This document shows, piece after piece, positions 1 through 6,746 of a stretch of 7,188 nucleotides of DNA. The translations under genes and the position numbers were made by a program. The stretch's first letter is position 1; every line of letters starts with the position of its first letter. A model generated the notes under the pieces. It saw only the letters and a list, made by a program, of their open reading frames with translations, searched no databases and was not told the origin of the DNA. Source of the DNA: Nitrospira sp. (GTDB lineage Bacteria > Nitrospirota > Thermodesulfovibrionia > Thermodesulfovibrionales > SM23-35); the NCBI GenBank assembly GCA_016873595.1, contig VGWZ01000098.1, positions 1 to 7,188 on the forward strand. The letters are read 5' to 3'.

Positions 1-188
1 TGATAATAGGTGCTATCATAGGGAAGGAGGTACTCAGCCTTTATTTCAAAGAGGCTGATCCCGATATTCTTTCTGCCATCTTTGGATTTGGTGCATTTGT
101 CATCTCTTTCATAGTGATAAAGCTCTGGAGAAGACGGTTAGAAAAAAAGGTAGAGTTAAAACCAGTCATTGAAGAAATAGTAGAGTAA
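1..188 (+). CDS. C-terminal end of an unidentified membrane protein (partial)
   Basis: An open frame enters from the left edge (first full codon at 3) and ends at TAA 186-188, giving 61 visible residues. A short segment rich in I and G is followed by a charged stretch (KEADPD). One clear membrane helix follows, roughly visible residues 23-42 (ILSAIFGFGAFVISFIVIKL). It is capped by a strongly basic WRRRLEKK and a charged tail ending EEIVE. By the positive-inside rule the tail should be cytoplasmic. The small Gly-rich helix followed by a basic stop recalls the end of YeaQ/GlsB-type small membrane proteins, but the match is too loose for a name and the start is not in the window. A 288-bp non-coding gap separates it from the next gene, so it is probably a separate transcription unit. 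Coding is likely; identity is unknown. Confidence 0.7.
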   Translation, partial: IIGAIIGKEVLSLYFKEADPDILSAIFGFGAFVISFIVIKLWRRRLEKKVELKPVIEEIVE

Positions 189-277
189 AATTCTAAACAT
201 AAAATTGCAAACAAAGATGCACGGGACAAAAGACATAGATTTAATCAGCTTTAGCAAGGCAAATAATGGTCAAAGAT

Positions 278-396
278 TGTCATTCCCGCCCCGTGTCATT
301 GTCATTCCTGCGAAAGCAGGAATCCATGCACGGGGTAAACTCCAACGGGAATCCAGAGAAAAAAGCACTGGATTCCGTGTCAAGCACGGAATGACA
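278..396. repeat. MITE/REP-like palindromic intergenic repeat element
   Basis: This 119-bp element is bounded by a 9-bp terminal inverted repeat, TGTCATTCC (278-286) and GGAATGACA (388-396). Inside it, CCCCGTG (289-295) pairs with CACGGGG (329-335). That encloses a perfect 8-bp hairpin, ATTCCTGC-GAAA-GCAGGAAT (304-323). GGAATCCAG (348-356) can pair with CTGGATTCC (368-376), and ATTCCGTG (372-379) with CACGGAAT (385-392); these last two stems compete for 372-376. TTGTCATTCC also recurs directly at 277-286 and 299-308. This architecture is typical of the dispersed TCATTCC...GGAATGA palindromic repeats common between genes in many bacteria. Any frame read through it (giving VIPAKAGIH-like peptides) is spurious. 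No target-site duplication is visible at its ends. Confidence 0.8.
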
Positions 397-433
397 GCCT
401 AAAATCATCTGCGAAAGAGAGATATAGATTTGT

Positions 434-461
434 TTAGGATTTAGAATTTCGAATTTATTTG
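434..461. repeat. Degenerate heptamer tandem repeat
   Basis: The AT-rich stretch before the EF-G-like gene reads as successive 7-mers: TTAGGAT (434-440), TTAGAAT (441-447), TTCGAAT (448-454), then a decayed TTATTTG (455-461). The shared pattern is TTnGnAT. It lies where the promoter and leader of the downstream gene should be. It is short and degenerate, so chance cannot be excluded. Confidence 0.4.
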
Positions 462-464
462 TAT

Positions 465-473
465 AAAGGGGGA
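465..473 (+). promoter_or_regulatory. Ribosome binding site deciding the EF-G-like start
   Basis: AAAGGGGGA at 465-473 is a good Shine-Dalgarno-like purine run a few bases before ATG 477. It lies inside the six-codon extension that a TTG start at 459 would add, which argues for ATG 477 as the true start. It is the only convincing ribosome binding site in the four-gene run. Confidence 0.7.
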
Positions 474-476
474 TTT

Positions 477-2573
477 ATGGCAAACCTTGAAGCGGACAAA
501 ATACGGAATGTAGCAGTGATCGCACACGGAGGTGCAGGCAAGACCTCACTCATTGAAGCACTCCTTTTTGATTCGGGCGACATAGACAGGCTTGGCAATA
601 TAGAGGATGGTACCACAACTACAGACTGTGAACCTGAAGAGATAGCGAGGAAAATGACAATCACATCGTCCATCGCCTTCTGTAACTGGAAAGGTCACAG
701 AATTAACCTGATAGACACCCCGGGATTTATCAACTTTATTGAGGATGCAAGGGGATGTCTCAGGGCTGTTGACGGAGCTATTGTCATAGTCAGTGCAATC
801 TCCGGTGTGAAGGGAGAGACAGAGAAAATATGGAGATACGCAAATGAATTTGAAGTGCCAAGGGTGGTCTTCATAAATAAAATGGACAAGGATACGGCGA
901 ATTTCTCAAGGGCAGTAGGAGAACTTGAGAAATTCTTTGAGACAGAAGCGATACCACTTCAGATACCCATAGGCTCTGGAGACAGTTTTACCGGGATTGT
1001 TGACCTGATAAAAATGAAGGCATATACATTCACTGCTGGAAAGACGGAAGAATCTGAGATACCGGCCGATATGCGTTCTAAGGCTGAAGAATACAGGAAG
1101 AAACTCGTGGAAAAGATTGCAGAGTCAGATGATACCTTGCTTGAGAAATACCTTGAGGGTACAGAGCTCTCGGATGACGAATTAACCAAAGGGATAAGGG
1201 AGGGCTCTCTGACAAAAAGGTTTATACCTGTTACATGTGGTTCTGCAGTTAGAAATATAGCAATCCCCCACGTTCTTGATAATGTACTTTTATGTCTTCC
1301 TTCGCCACTGGAGATGTCACGCATATCACCTATCAAAGGGAAAAATCCTAAGGATGGCAAAGAGGTTGAGAGAAAGCCTTTAAAGACAGAGCCTTTTTCA
1401 GCATATGTATTTAAAACCATAGCAGATCCATATGCCGGAAAACTCTCAATCTTCAGGGTTTATTCCGGCGTACTTAAGGCTGATTCGAATATACTGAATA
1501 CCACGACAGGTGCAAAGGAAAGGATTGGTCAGGTCTTTTATCTTATGGGGAAAAAGCAGATTCCCGCACAGGCAATAGGACCTGGTGAAATAGGTGTCGT
1601 TGCAAAATTAAAAGAGACATATACAGGAGATACACTCTCAGAAGAAGCGCATCATATCATCTTTGAAAAGGTAAAATTTGCTGACCCGATAATCTCTTAT
1701 GCAATAGCACCCAAGAGTAAAGGAGATGAAGAAAAGGTAGGCACGAGTATTAACAGGATACTCGAAGAGGATCCAACACTAAGGTTCCAGAGAGATGATG
1801 AGACAAAAGAGATGCTTCTTTCTGGAATGGGACAGGTTCATCTCGAGGTTACCATAGAGAAGTTGAAGAGAAAATTTGGAGTAGAGGTCTTAATGAAAAC
1901 ACCGAAAGTCCCTTACAGAGAAACAATAAAAGTATCTGCAAAGGCTCAGGGCAAATATAAGAAACAATCAGGGGGTCGTGGACAATACGGCGATTGCTTT
2001 ATAGAAATAGAACCACTTCCCAGAGGCGGAGGATATGAATTTGTTGACAGGATTGTTGGTGGAGTGATTCCCCAGCAGTACAGGCCAGCAGTCGAGAAAG
2101 GAATAATTGAGACCATGCGTGAAGGTGTTATTGCCGGATATCCAGTTGTTGATTTAAAGGTGACATTATTTGATGGGTCTTACCATTCGGTGGATTCTTC
2201 GGAAATGGCATTCAAGATTGCAGGCTCAATGGGTTTAAAAAAAGCTATACAGGATGCAAAAGCAATACTCCTTGAACCAGTCATGAAAGTTGAGGTGATA
2301 ACCCCTGATGACACACTCGGTGCAGTAATAGGTGATCTTAATTCAAAGAGGGGCAGGGTTCAGGGAGTAGAACCACAGGCAGGTGGTAACCAGAAAATAA
2401 CTGCACTTGTCCCTATGGCTGAGATGCTCACCTACGCTAATCAACTCCACAGCCTCACCTCTGGCAGGGGATTTTATTCGATGGAATTCTCATATTATGA
2501 AGAGGTGCCGAGCCATCTTGCACAGAAAATAATCGCGGAGCGTGAAGCCCAGAAGAAGGAAAAAGCAGAATAA
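477..2573 (+). CDS. fusA2: Elongation factor G-like GTPase (EF-G-2 / EF-G-like subfamily)
   Basis: This 698-residue protein has full EF-G architecture: G domain about 1-285, domain II about 300-390, domain III about 395-475, domain IV about 476-598 and domain V from about 600 (EPVMKVEV). G motifs are P-loop AHGGAGKTS (16-24), switch I RKMTIT (58-63), G3 DTPGF (80-84), G4 NKMD (134-137) and G5 CGSA (254-257). Canonical EF-G has AHIDAGKTT, RGITI and DTPGH. The changes, together with the EDGTTTTD segment (43-50), place it with the EF-G-2 subfamily known from Thermus thermophilus. The catalytic G3 His is Phe84. Domain IV keeps the loop SGGRGQYG (498-505) and the tip His570 in YHSVDSSE, so ribosome binding like a translocase is plausible. 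In EF-G-2 proteins, ribosome-dependent GTP hydrolysis is documented, but the cellular role is less clear than for the main EF-G. It heads the run; ileS begins 7 nt after its stop. The family is certain; the exact role and the symbol are not. Confidence 0.9.
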   Translation: MANLEADKIRNVAVIAHGGAGKTSLIEALLFDSGDIDRLGNIEDGTTTTDCEPEEIARKMTITSSIAFCNWKGHRINLIDTPGFINFIEDARGCLRAVDGAIVIVSAISGVKGETEKIWRYANEFEVPRVVFINKMDKDTANFSRAVGELEKFFETEAIPLQIPIGSGDSFTGIVDLIKMKAYTFTAGKTEESEIPADMRSKAEEYRKKLVEKIAESDDTLLEKYLEGTELSDDELTKGIREGSLTKRFIPVTCGSAVRNIAIPHVLDNVLLCLPSPLEMSRISPIKGKNPKDGKEVERKPLKTEPFSAYVFKTIADPYAGKLSIFRVYSGVLKADSNILNTTTGAKERIGQVFYLMGKKQIPAQAIGPGEIGVVAKLKETYTGDTLSEEAHHIIFEKVKFADPIISYAIAPKSKGDEEKVGTSINRILEEDPTLRFQRDDETKEMLLSGMGQVHLEVTIEKLKRKFGVEVLMKTPKVPYRETIKVSAKAQGKYKKQSGGRGQYGDCFIEIEPLPRGGGYEFVDRIVGGVIPQQYRPAVEKGIIETMREGVIAGYPVVDLKVTLFDGSYHSVDSSEMAFKIAGSMGLKKAIQDAKAILLEPVMKVEVITPDDTLGAVIGDLNSKRGRVQGVEPQAGGNQKITALVPMAEMLTYANQLHSLTSGRGFYSMEFSYYEEVPSHLAQKIIAEREAQKKEKAE

Positions 2574-2580
2574 AGTAATC

Positions 2581-5448
2581 ATGTCTGACCAAAAAAACCC
2601 AGTGAACTCATTACACTATAAGGAAAGCCTCAACCTTCCACAGACAGACTTTCCGATGAAGGCGAACCTTACTCAGAAAGAGGTAGACATACTTAAGTTC
2701 TGGGAGGAAGGAAAAATATACGAAAGGATCCAGGAAAAAAATAAAGGCAACCCTCATTACATCCTTCACGATGGCCCTCCCTATGCAAATGGTCGCATCC
2801 ATATGGGGCATGCGTTGAACAAGGTACTAAAAGACATCATCGTCAAATACAAATCAATGAAGGGTTTTTATTCTCCCTATGTTCCTGGCTGGGACTGCCA
2901 TGGACTCCCGATAGAACATCAGGTTGACAAGGATCTCGGTGACAGAAAAGATAAGGTGGATATTCTCGAAAAGAGAAAGCTGTGTAAAGAGTACGCGGAA
3001 ACATTTGTTGATATTCAGAGATACGAATTCAGAAGACTCGGTGTTTTTGGTGATTGGAAAAATCCATACCTCACCATGTCCTACGATTATGAGGCATCGA
3101 TTGTAAGAGAGTTTGCGAATTTTGTGAAAGGTGGTTACGTCTATAAAGGAAGAAAGCCTGTACACTGGTGTCCGTCATGTATTACTGCCCTTGCAGAGGC
3201 AGAAGTTGAGTATGCTGAAAAGGAATCACCATCAATCTTTGTAAAGTTTAGAGTCCTGAATTCGGAATTACAAGATAGATTTCCAGACATTGCAGGAAAA
3301 AATGTTTTCATTGTCGTATGGACGACAACCCCCTGGACATTGCCTGCAAATCTTGCATTGGCCATGCATCCTGATTTTGATTATGCTGCAGTAGAAATAA
3401 ATGGAGATGTGTACATAGTAGCAGAAGGAAGAGTTGAATACCTGAAGGAGAGAGCCGTCCTTGATGGAAGAGTGCTCACAAAAATAGAAGGGAGAAAGTT
3501 TGAAGGGATAAAAGCACTGCATCCGCTTGCAGACAGAGAATCCAGAGTGGTACTCGATAATTTTGTATCCCTTGATGAGGGCTCTGGTATTGTCCATATC
3601 GCACCTGGTCATGGTGAAGATGACTATAAAATCGGCTTGAGATATGGCCTTGACATCTATGCTCCTGTAGATAATAAAGGCAAATTTAAATTTTCAGGAA
3701 AACAACCTGAACTCTCAATGCTCGAGGGGCAGTTTGTGTTCAAGGCAAATGCAATAATAATAGATATCCTTAAAAAGAACAATGCATTGATCAAAGAAGA
3801 AAAAGTTATCCATTCGTATCCCCATTGCTGGAGGTGCAAAAAGCCTGTCATTTTCCGTGCAACAGAACAATGGTTTATCTCAATCGAACACAATAAGTTA
3901 CGGGAGCGATGCCTCAATGAGGTTGATAACGTGCAATGGATTCCTCTATGGGGAAAGGACAGAATTTATGGAATGGTCTCGAACAGACCTGACTGGTGTA
4001 TATCAAGGCAGAGGGTATGGGGAGTACCAATAACACTCATAAACTGCGAAAGTTGTGGAGAGTTTATAAAAGAAGATGATGTGCTTGACAGGATTATAAA
4101 ATCTGTTGAAGCAGATGGTGCTGATATATGGTTTATAAAAAAAGCAGATGAATTCCTGCCACCCGGCTATAAATGCAAGAAATGCGGGGGAAGCTTTTTT
4201 TCAAAAGAGACTGACATACTTGATGTCTGGTTTGATTCTGGTGTAAGTCATGCCGCGGTCATCGGGATTGATAAAAGGTTCAACTGGCCTGCAGACATGT
4301 ATCTTGAGGGAAGTGATCAGCACAGGGGATGGTTCCAGAGCTCGCTCATCACAGCAGTAGGAACAAAAGGCAAGGCACCTTACAGGACCGTACTCACCCA
4401 TGGGTTTGTCGTTGATGGTCAGGGCAAGAAAATGTCCAAATCTCTCGGAAATGTAGTTGGACCACAGGAGGTAATAAAGACTCATGGTGCAGAGATATTG
4501 CGATTATGGGTCTCTGCTGAAGATTACAGGGATGACATAAAGATCTCAAAAGAGATCCTCGACAGGCTCACAGAGGCATACAGGAAAATAAGAAACACAT
4601 GCCGGTTCTTACTCGGCAACCTTTATGATTTTGACTATAAGAATTATAGCTCTGATCTTTTAGAGATTGACAGATGGGCAATGAGCAGGCTCCAGCAACT
4701 TATAAAAAGGGTCACCTCAGCATATAAGAATTATGATTTCCACGAGGTTTTTCACACCCTTTACAACTTCTGCGTTGTGGATATGAGTTCTTTTTATCTC
4801 GATGTCCTGAAAGACAGACTCTACACATTTAAATCAACCTCTGTAGAGAGGCGTGCTGCACAATGGGTTCTCTCTCAGATACTTTCTGCAATCACACGAT
4901 TAATGGCTCCTGTACTTTCATTTACCGCAGAGGAGGTGTGGCAGAGTATAGGGCATAGAGTACAAATCACAGAGCACGGAGCACAGAGCATAAAGCACAC
5001 AATGCTGGACTCAGGAGAGTCTGTGTTATTCTCTTCTTTTCCGGAATTTAATGAACGGTACTTTGATGATGAACTCGAGAAAAGATGGGAAGATTTATTC
5101 ATACTGAGAAATGAGGTAAATAAGGCACTCGAGATTAAAAGGGCAGAACGGTTTATCGGGAATTCCCTCGAAGCAAAGGTGATACTTTATCTCCCGGAGA
5201 AATATTCTTCTCTCCTCACACAATACGGAGATTTCTTACCAACCTTTTTTATTGTTTCGGCTGTAAAGATTGCAGACATAAGACCTGATGCCTCTTATAA
5301 AAGCAGCGAGATAGAAGGGCTTGAGGTGAAGATCGAGAGGGCACCCGGTACAAAATGTCAGAGGTGCTGGAACTGGAGCGAGAGTGTCGGAACATTTACA
5401 GATGCACCCGAAATCTGTGAGAGGTGTTATAAGGTTATTTTTGAATAA
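2581..5448 (+). CDS. ileS: Isoleucyl-tRNA synthetase
   Basis: This 955-residue class I synthetase charges tRNA-Ile with isoleucine in the cytoplasm. The N-terminus (LNLPQTDFPMKANL) is family-typical. The HIGH motif appears as HMGH (74-77) inside PPYANGRIHMGH, and KMSKS is at 617-621. The CP1 editing domain shows WTTTPWT (247-253) and HIAPGHGEDDY (339-349), whose Asp347 matches the editing Asp of E. coli. HCWRC (415-419) and DVWFDSG (548-554) are present. Two Cys4 sites are likely zinc sites: C489/C492 with C532/C535 before DVWFDSG (no cysteines there in E. coli), and the C-terminal C926/C929/C946/C949 of type 1 bacterial IleRS. ATG 2581 is preferred because the frame could reach GTG 2542 only by overlapping the previous gene. 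No good ribosome binding site precedes it (nearest AAGGA is 20 nt upstream), so coupling to the upstream stop is likely. Residues about 788-807 are an insertion encoded by a heptamer repeat. Confidence 0.98.
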   Translation: MSDQKNPVNSLHYKESLNLPQTDFPMKANLTQKEVDILKFWEEGKIYERIQEKNKGNPHYILHDGPPYANGRIHMGHALNKVLKDIIVKYKSMKGFYSPYVPGWDCHGLPIEHQVDKDLGDRKDKVDILEKRKLCKEYAETFVDIQRYEFRRLGVFGDWKNPYLTMSYDYEASIVREFANFVKGGYVYKGRKPVHWCPSCITALAEAEVEYAEKESPSIFVKFRVLNSELQDRFPDIAGKNVFIVVWTTTPWTLPANLALAMHPDFDYAAVEINGDVYIVAEGRVEYLKERAVLDGRVLTKIEGRKFEGIKALHPLADRESRVVLDNFVSLDEGSGIVHIAPGHGEDDYKIGLRYGLDIYAPVDNKGKFKFSGKQPELSMLEGQFVFKANAIIIDILKKNNALIKEEKVIHSYPHCWRCKKPVIFRATEQWFISIEHNKLRERCLNEVDNVQWIPLWGKDRIYGMVSNRPDWCISRQRVWGVPITLINCESCGEFIKEDDVLDRIIKSVEADGADIWFIKKADEFLPPGYKCKKCGGSFFSKETDILDVWFDSGVSHAAVIGIDKRFNWPADMYLEGSDQHRGWFQSSLITAVGTKGKAPYRTVLTHGFVVDGQGKKMSKSLGNVVGPQEVIKTHGAEILRLWVSAEDYRDDIKISKEILDRLTEAYRKIRNTCRFLLGNLYDFDYKNYSSDLLEIDRWAMSRLQQLIKRVTSAYKNYDFHEVFHTLYNFCVVDMSSFYLDVLKDRLYTFKSTSVERRAAQWVLSQILSAITRLMAPVLSFTAEEVWQSIGHRVQITEHGAQSIKHTMLDSGESVLFSSFPEFNERYFDDELEKRWEDLFILRNEVNKALEIKRAERFIGNSLEAKVILYLPEKYSSLLTQYGDFLPTFFIVSAVKIADIRPDASYKSSEIEGLEVKIERAPGTKCQRCWNWSESVGTFTDAPEICERCYKVIFE
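4944..4999 (+). repeat. Heptamer tandem repeat inside ileS (consensus GAGCACA)
   Basis: Eight consecutive 7-mers fit one consensus. The clearest are GAGCACG (4972), GAGCACA (4979), GAGCATA (4986) and AAGCACA (4993). More decayed units start at 4944 (GAGTATA), 4951 (GGGCATA), 4958 (GAGTACA) and 4965 (AATCACA). The array encodes IleRS residues about 788-807, just after the EEVWQ motif that follows the anticodon-binding helices. The family normally passes almost directly from there to a short loop and a SxxFP motif. A 7-bp period changes reading frame at each unit, so the peptide itself is not repetitive. Confidence 0.7.
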
Positions 5449-5451
5449 ACA

Positions 5452-5910
5452 ATGAAAAGAACCACCTATGTACTCCTTATTGTCACACTTGTTATTGCCA
5501 TAGACCAGATCACAAAATATCTTATTGTTACTTATTTAAATCTATCTGACTCAGTAAAAATCTTTTCCTTCCTGCATTTAGTGAGCATAAGAAATACAGG
5601 TGCTGCATTCGGGATGTTTAAAAGTCTCGGCAATGTTTTTTTTATAATAGTATCGGTAATCGCAATTCTTTTTGTACTATGGCTTATGGTAAGGGGTAAG
5701 GAGGGTTATTTCAGCCTCTCGCTTATACTCGGTGGTGCTACAGGCAATCTTATCGACAGAATAGTCTACGGACATGTTGTTGATTTTATAGACCTTTCAA
5801 TAGGGAAATTTCACTGGTATGCATTCAATATTGCTGATAGTGCTCTTACTGTAGGGGTGATAATGTTTTTTTTAGGCTCTACATTATTGAAGCATAGAGC
5901 AAAACATTAA
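5452..5910 (+). CDS. lspA: Lipoprotein signal peptidase (signal peptidase II)
   Basis: This 152-residue inner-membrane aspartyl protease removes the signal peptide from prolipoproteins after diacylglycerol has been attached to the lipobox Cys. Four membrane helices are visible, roughly 5-23, 57-77, 83-101 and 122-145. All family motifs are present: IDQITK near the N-terminus (D18), NTGAAFG (48-54), GNLIDR with N99 and catalytic D102, and FNIADSA with N126 and catalytic D129. Length is close to the usual 150-170 residues. The ATG lies 3 nt after the ileS stop without a clear Shine-Dalgarno sequence, and the TAA overlaps the lgt ATG by one base (TAATG), so translation is probably coupled on both sides. 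It works directly downstream of the next gene's product in the pathway. The short basic tail HRAKH should face the cytoplasm. Confidence 0.97.
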   Translation: MKRTTYVLLIVTLVIAIDQITKYLIVTYLNLSDSVKIFSFLHLVSIRNTGAAFGMFKSLGNVFFIIVSVIAILFVLWLMVRGKEGYFSLSLILGGATGNLIDRIVYGHVVDFIDLSIGKFHWYAFNIADSALTVGVIMFFLGSTLLKHRAKH

Positions 5911-6680
5911 TGCATCCAATAGTATTTAAGATTGGCCCTCTCACCATCCATACTTACGGAGTCCTTGTGGCTGCTGGATTCCTGCTCGGCCTCGCACTCG
6001 CCATCAGGCAAGCAAAGAAGGAAGGTATCCCGGCAGACAAAATAGTAGACCTTGGTTTTTATATACTCTTATCAGCTCTTATTGGATCAAGGCTCTTCTT
6101 CGTCATCATAAATGCTGACCATTATCTTCGAAATCCTGTTGATATAGTCAAAATATGGGAAGGTGGCCTCGTCTTTTACGGAGGTATCTTACTCGCTATT
6201 CCTACAGCTTACTGGTACATAAGAAAGAATGCGCTCGGTATCTGGAGCACAGCAGATATTTTTGCACCTTCAATCGCAATAGCTCATGCTATTGGAAGGC
6301 TTGGGTGCTTTTCTGCTGGTTGTTGCTATGGAAAACCTGCTGAAGGGCTTCCATGGGCAGTCACTTTTACTGACCCTGAATCCCTCGCAAGACTCGGCAT
6401 ACCGCTGCATCCGACACAACTCTATGAGTCTTTAGGTGAGTTTATAAATTTTCTTATACTCATAACTCTCAGGAGATATAAATCCTTTAACGGTCAACTC
6501 TTCTTCACCTACCTGCTTCTTTATTCTGTCCTGAGGTTTATCGTTGAATTCTTCAGAGGTGATGTTGATCGTGGATTAATCACCTCTTCTATCTCATTTC
6601 CCCAGGGAATCAGCATCCTGATGTTTCTGGTTGCAATAGCAGGGCTTATTGTTTTGAAACGGAGAGGGAGTAAAACTTAG
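5910..6680 (+). CDS. lgt: Prolipoprotein diacylglyceryl transferase
   Basis: This 256-residue polytopic inner-membrane enzyme moves diacylglycerol from phosphatidylglycerol to the lipobox Cys of prolipoproteins, the first maturation step. It fits the family's seven-helix layout. Markers seen are IHTYGVL with Tyr16 (E. coli Y26), GGLVFYGG (85-92), the signature GRLGCFSAGCCYG (129-141) with Arg130 (E. coli R143), HPTQLYE, and RFIVEF with Arg209 and Glu213 (E. coli R239 and E243). Compared with E. coli, N146 is Cys133, E151 is Cys138 and H103 is Tyr90. I recall this Cys-rich form from deltaproteobacterial homologues, so it looks like a subfamily trait, not damage. At 256 residues it is shorter than the roughly 290 of E. 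coli but normal for many phyla. Its start overlaps the lspA stop by one base, and it appears to end the operon. Confidence 0.97.
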   Translation: MHPIVFKIGPLTIHTYGVLVAAGFLLGLALAIRQAKKEGIPADKIVDLGFYILLSALIGSRLFFVIINADHYLRNPVDIVKIWEGGLVFYGGILLAIPTAYWYIRKNALGIWSTADIFAPSIAIAHAIGRLGCFSAGCCYGKPAEGLPWAVTFTDPESLARLGIPLHPTQLYESLGEFINFLILITLRRYKSFNGQLFFTYLLLYSVLRFIVEFFRGDVDRGLITSSISFPQGISILMFLVAIAGLIVLKRRGSKT

Positions 6681-6687
6681 GATTTAT

Positions 6688-6709
6688 CCTCTATTGAAGA
6701 GGTTTTAAT
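6688..6709 (+). terminator. Weak candidate intrinsic terminator after lgt
   Basis: CCTCT (6688-6692) and AGAGG (6698-6702) form a 5-bp stem with a 5-nt loop, followed at once by TTTTAAT (6703-6709). It lies 8 nt past the lgt stop, between converging genes, where an end of transcription is expected. The stem is short. An alternative hairpin, AGGAT-TT-ATCCT (6679-6690), shares bases with it, so strength is doubtful. Confidence 0.4.
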
Positions 6710-6746
6710 GCGGTGTACATCCACAAGGAAACCACTCTAATCTGCT

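Noticed and set aside
205..402. A 65-residue + strand open frame with a VIPAKAGIH-type peptide
   Set aside because: It runs straight through the palindromic repeat element; such peptides are well-known spurious translations of this repeat type, and there is no ribosome binding site.
232..431. Direct repeats GA(C/T)ATAGATTT (232-242 and 421-431) and CTGCGAAAG (308-316 and 409-417) around the repeat element
   Set aside because: They do not flush with the ends of the 278-396 element, so they do not form a target-site duplication; probably chance or old local duplication.
430..458. Possible sigma70 promoter TTGTTT (430-435), 17 nt, ATTTAT (453-458)
   Set aside because: The -10 match is poor, the implied leader is only about a dozen bases, and both boxes fall in the AT-rich heptamer run where such matches arise easily.
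459..476. Upstream TTG start for the EF-G-like gene, adding six residues
   Set aside because: The strong AAAGGGGGA ribosome binding site lies inside that extension and points to ATG 477; MANLEADKIRN is a natural family N-terminus.
3268..3612. Longer antisense open frames inside ileS and the EF-G-like gene (for example 3268-3612 and 959-1420, minus strand)
   Set aside because: They lie wholly opposite strongly conserved coding sequence, show no family motifs and have no supporting start signals.
5890..5903. Two heptamer-like units AAGCATA, GAGCAAA at the end of lspA
   Set aside because: They resemble the ileS heptamers but two units are too few to distinguish from chance, and they encode an ordinary basic LspA tail.
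6679..6690. Hairpin AGGAT-TT-ATCCT at the lgt stop
   Set aside because: The 2-nt loop is sterically poor and no T-run follows directly; the overlapping 6688-6702 hairpin with TTTTAAT is the better terminator candidate.
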